Of a stretch of 64,000 bases of DNA, positions 63,241 to 64,000 are shown in pieces. Numbering within the stretch: position 1 is the first letter of the stretch; each line of letters starts with the position of its first letter. The position numbers were made by a program, and so were the translations under genes. The notes below the pieces were generated by a model, which searched no databases, was not told the DNA's origin, and saw only the letters and a program-made list of their open reading frames with translations. The DNA is from Amycolatopsis sp. MtRt-6 (GTDB lineage Bacteria; Actinomycetota; Actinomycetes; Mycobacteriales; Pseudonocardiaceae), in contig NZ_JADWPD010000002.1 in the NCBI RefSeq assembly GCF_017308975.1, positions 248,001-312,000 on the forward strand, in the 5' to 3' direction.

Positions 63241-64000
63241 GCGCAGGAACTCGGCCACCCGGACTTCGAGACCCGCGGCCACCGCAACCACGTCAGCTGG
63301 GACCCGGCCGGCGTCTGCGTGCTCATCTCGCCGTGGAACGCCCCGCTCATGCTGGCCACCTGGAAGGTCGCGCCGGCACTGGCCGCGGGGAACACCGTCG
63401 TGCTCAAGCCGTCCGAGTGGTCGCCGCTCACCGCGTCGCTGCTCGCCGACATCGCCGCCGAGGCCGGGCTGCCCGACGGCGTCCTCAACGTCGTCCAGGG
63501 CATCGGCGAGGAGGCGGGCGCCGCGCTCGTCGCCCACGCGGGCGTCCGGCGCATCTCCTTCACCGGTTCGGTGCCCACCGCCAAGGTGATCGCCCGCGCG
63601 GCGGCGGCCAACCTGACGCCGCTTTCCCTGGAGCTGGGCGGGAAGTCGCCGTTCCTCGTGTTCGCCGACGCCGACCTGGACCTCGCCGTCGCCAACGCCG
63701 TCGAGCAGTACGACAACGCCGGGCAGGTCTGCCTGTCCGGGACCCGGCTGTACGTCGAAGAGTCCGTCCGCGACGAGTTCGTCCGGCGCTTCCTGGACCG
63801 CGCCGGACAGCTGAAGCAAGGCGATCCACGCGACGAGGCGACCGACATCGGGCCGTCCATCCACCCCGACCATGTGTCCCGGGTGGACGGTTTCGTCCAG
63901 CGTGCCAAGCAGGCCGGGGCGAAGGTGCTGCTGGGCGGCGGGCCGAACACCGACCTCGGCGGGCTCTACTACCGGCCCACGCTCTTCACCGACGTCGACC
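63241..64000 (+). pseudogene. Aldehyde dehydrogenase, 5'-truncated at the join and running off the window
   Basis: The frame reads QELGHPDFETRGHRNHVSWDPAGVCVLISPWNAPLMLATWKVAPALAAGNTVVLKPSEW, FTGSVPTAKVIARAA, the catalytic Glu in LELGGKSPFLVFADADLDLA and the catalytic Cys in YDNAGQVCLSGTRLYVEESV, and continues to base 64000. It resembles HpaE-type semialdehyde and betaine aldehyde dehydrogenases. About 100 N-terminal residues normally precede the first motif, but upstream of about 63240 the sequence belongs to the DUF222/HNH gene on the other strand. The 5' end and promoter are therefore missing. If the join is an assembly error, the real gene is intact elsewhere. Confidence 0.7.

Overview
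The window is high-GC DNA with many GTG starts and dense gene overlaps of the ATGA, GTGA and TTGA type. The gene content points to an actinomycete: furA-katG, a CebR-type operator, a heterodimeric lycopene cyclase in an aromatic-carotenoid operon, a vanillate demethylase, PaaX-type regulators and a hybrid NRPS/PKS. A Pseudonocardiaceae member such as Amycolatopsis is my best guess. That is an inference from gene content, not a measured placement.

Layout. 0-2.8 kb: the end of an IclR regulator and a vanillate O-demethylase operon, with a 53-codon ORF coupled between the oxygenase and reductase genes. 2.8-7.5 kb: a phospholipase D-like protein, then a convergent aldehyde dehydrogenase/GMC oxidoreductase operon behind a KstR-like operator. 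7.5-11.7 kb: thyA-folA and, divergently, furA-katG with an apparently leaderless furA promoter. 11.7-24.4 kb: mixed accessory genes. These include a MerR gene behind an attenuator-like leader, a small ArsR operon with two matched operators, a secreted expansin-CBM2 protein with a CebR-type box followed by a LacI-family regulator, an FtsW/RodA-type membrane protein and a Rieske protein.

24.4-33.5 kb: an aromatic carotenoid cluster. A MerR/B12-domain regulator is divergent from crtE, a small Pro/Thr/His-rich ORF, crtI, crtB, crtYc, crtYd, a methyltransferase gene, crtU and an FAD oxidoreductase gene, almost all overlapping by 4 nt. The expected chemistry is GGPP to phytoene to lycopene to beta-carotene to isorenieratene-type rings, followed by tailoring. 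33.8-35.7 kb: a large secreted VWA/Calx-beta protein.

35.7-53.3 kb: the most interesting region, a hybrid NRPS/PKS cluster. On the minus strand lie an NRPS (A-PCP-C-A-PCP-E-C-PCP), a KS protein (KS, degenerate AT remnant, carrier, C, PCP, E-like domain) and a KASIII-like enzyme with altered active-site residues. Divergent on the plus strand is a four-gene operon (carrier protein, acyl-CoA dehydrogenase, FkbH-like protein, 3-hydroxyacyl-CoA dehydrogenase). It matches the hydroxymalonyl/methoxymalonyl-ACP pathway without an O-methyltransferase. I see no active AT, no thioesterase, no MbtH-like protein and no A domain for several carriers in the window, so assembly and release must use proteins in trans or unusual chemistry.

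53.3-62.5 kb: two PaaX-family regulators, an MHS-type transporter coupled to a secreted hydrolase, a secreted CE1/PHB-depolymerase-like esterase, a frameshifted Tat-secreted propeller protein and a Tat-secreted amidohydrolase. 62.5-64 kb: a DUF222/HNH gene and an aldehyde dehydrogenase gene, both lacking their 5' ends, meet head to head at about 63.24 kb. This is either a deletion scar or an assembly join.
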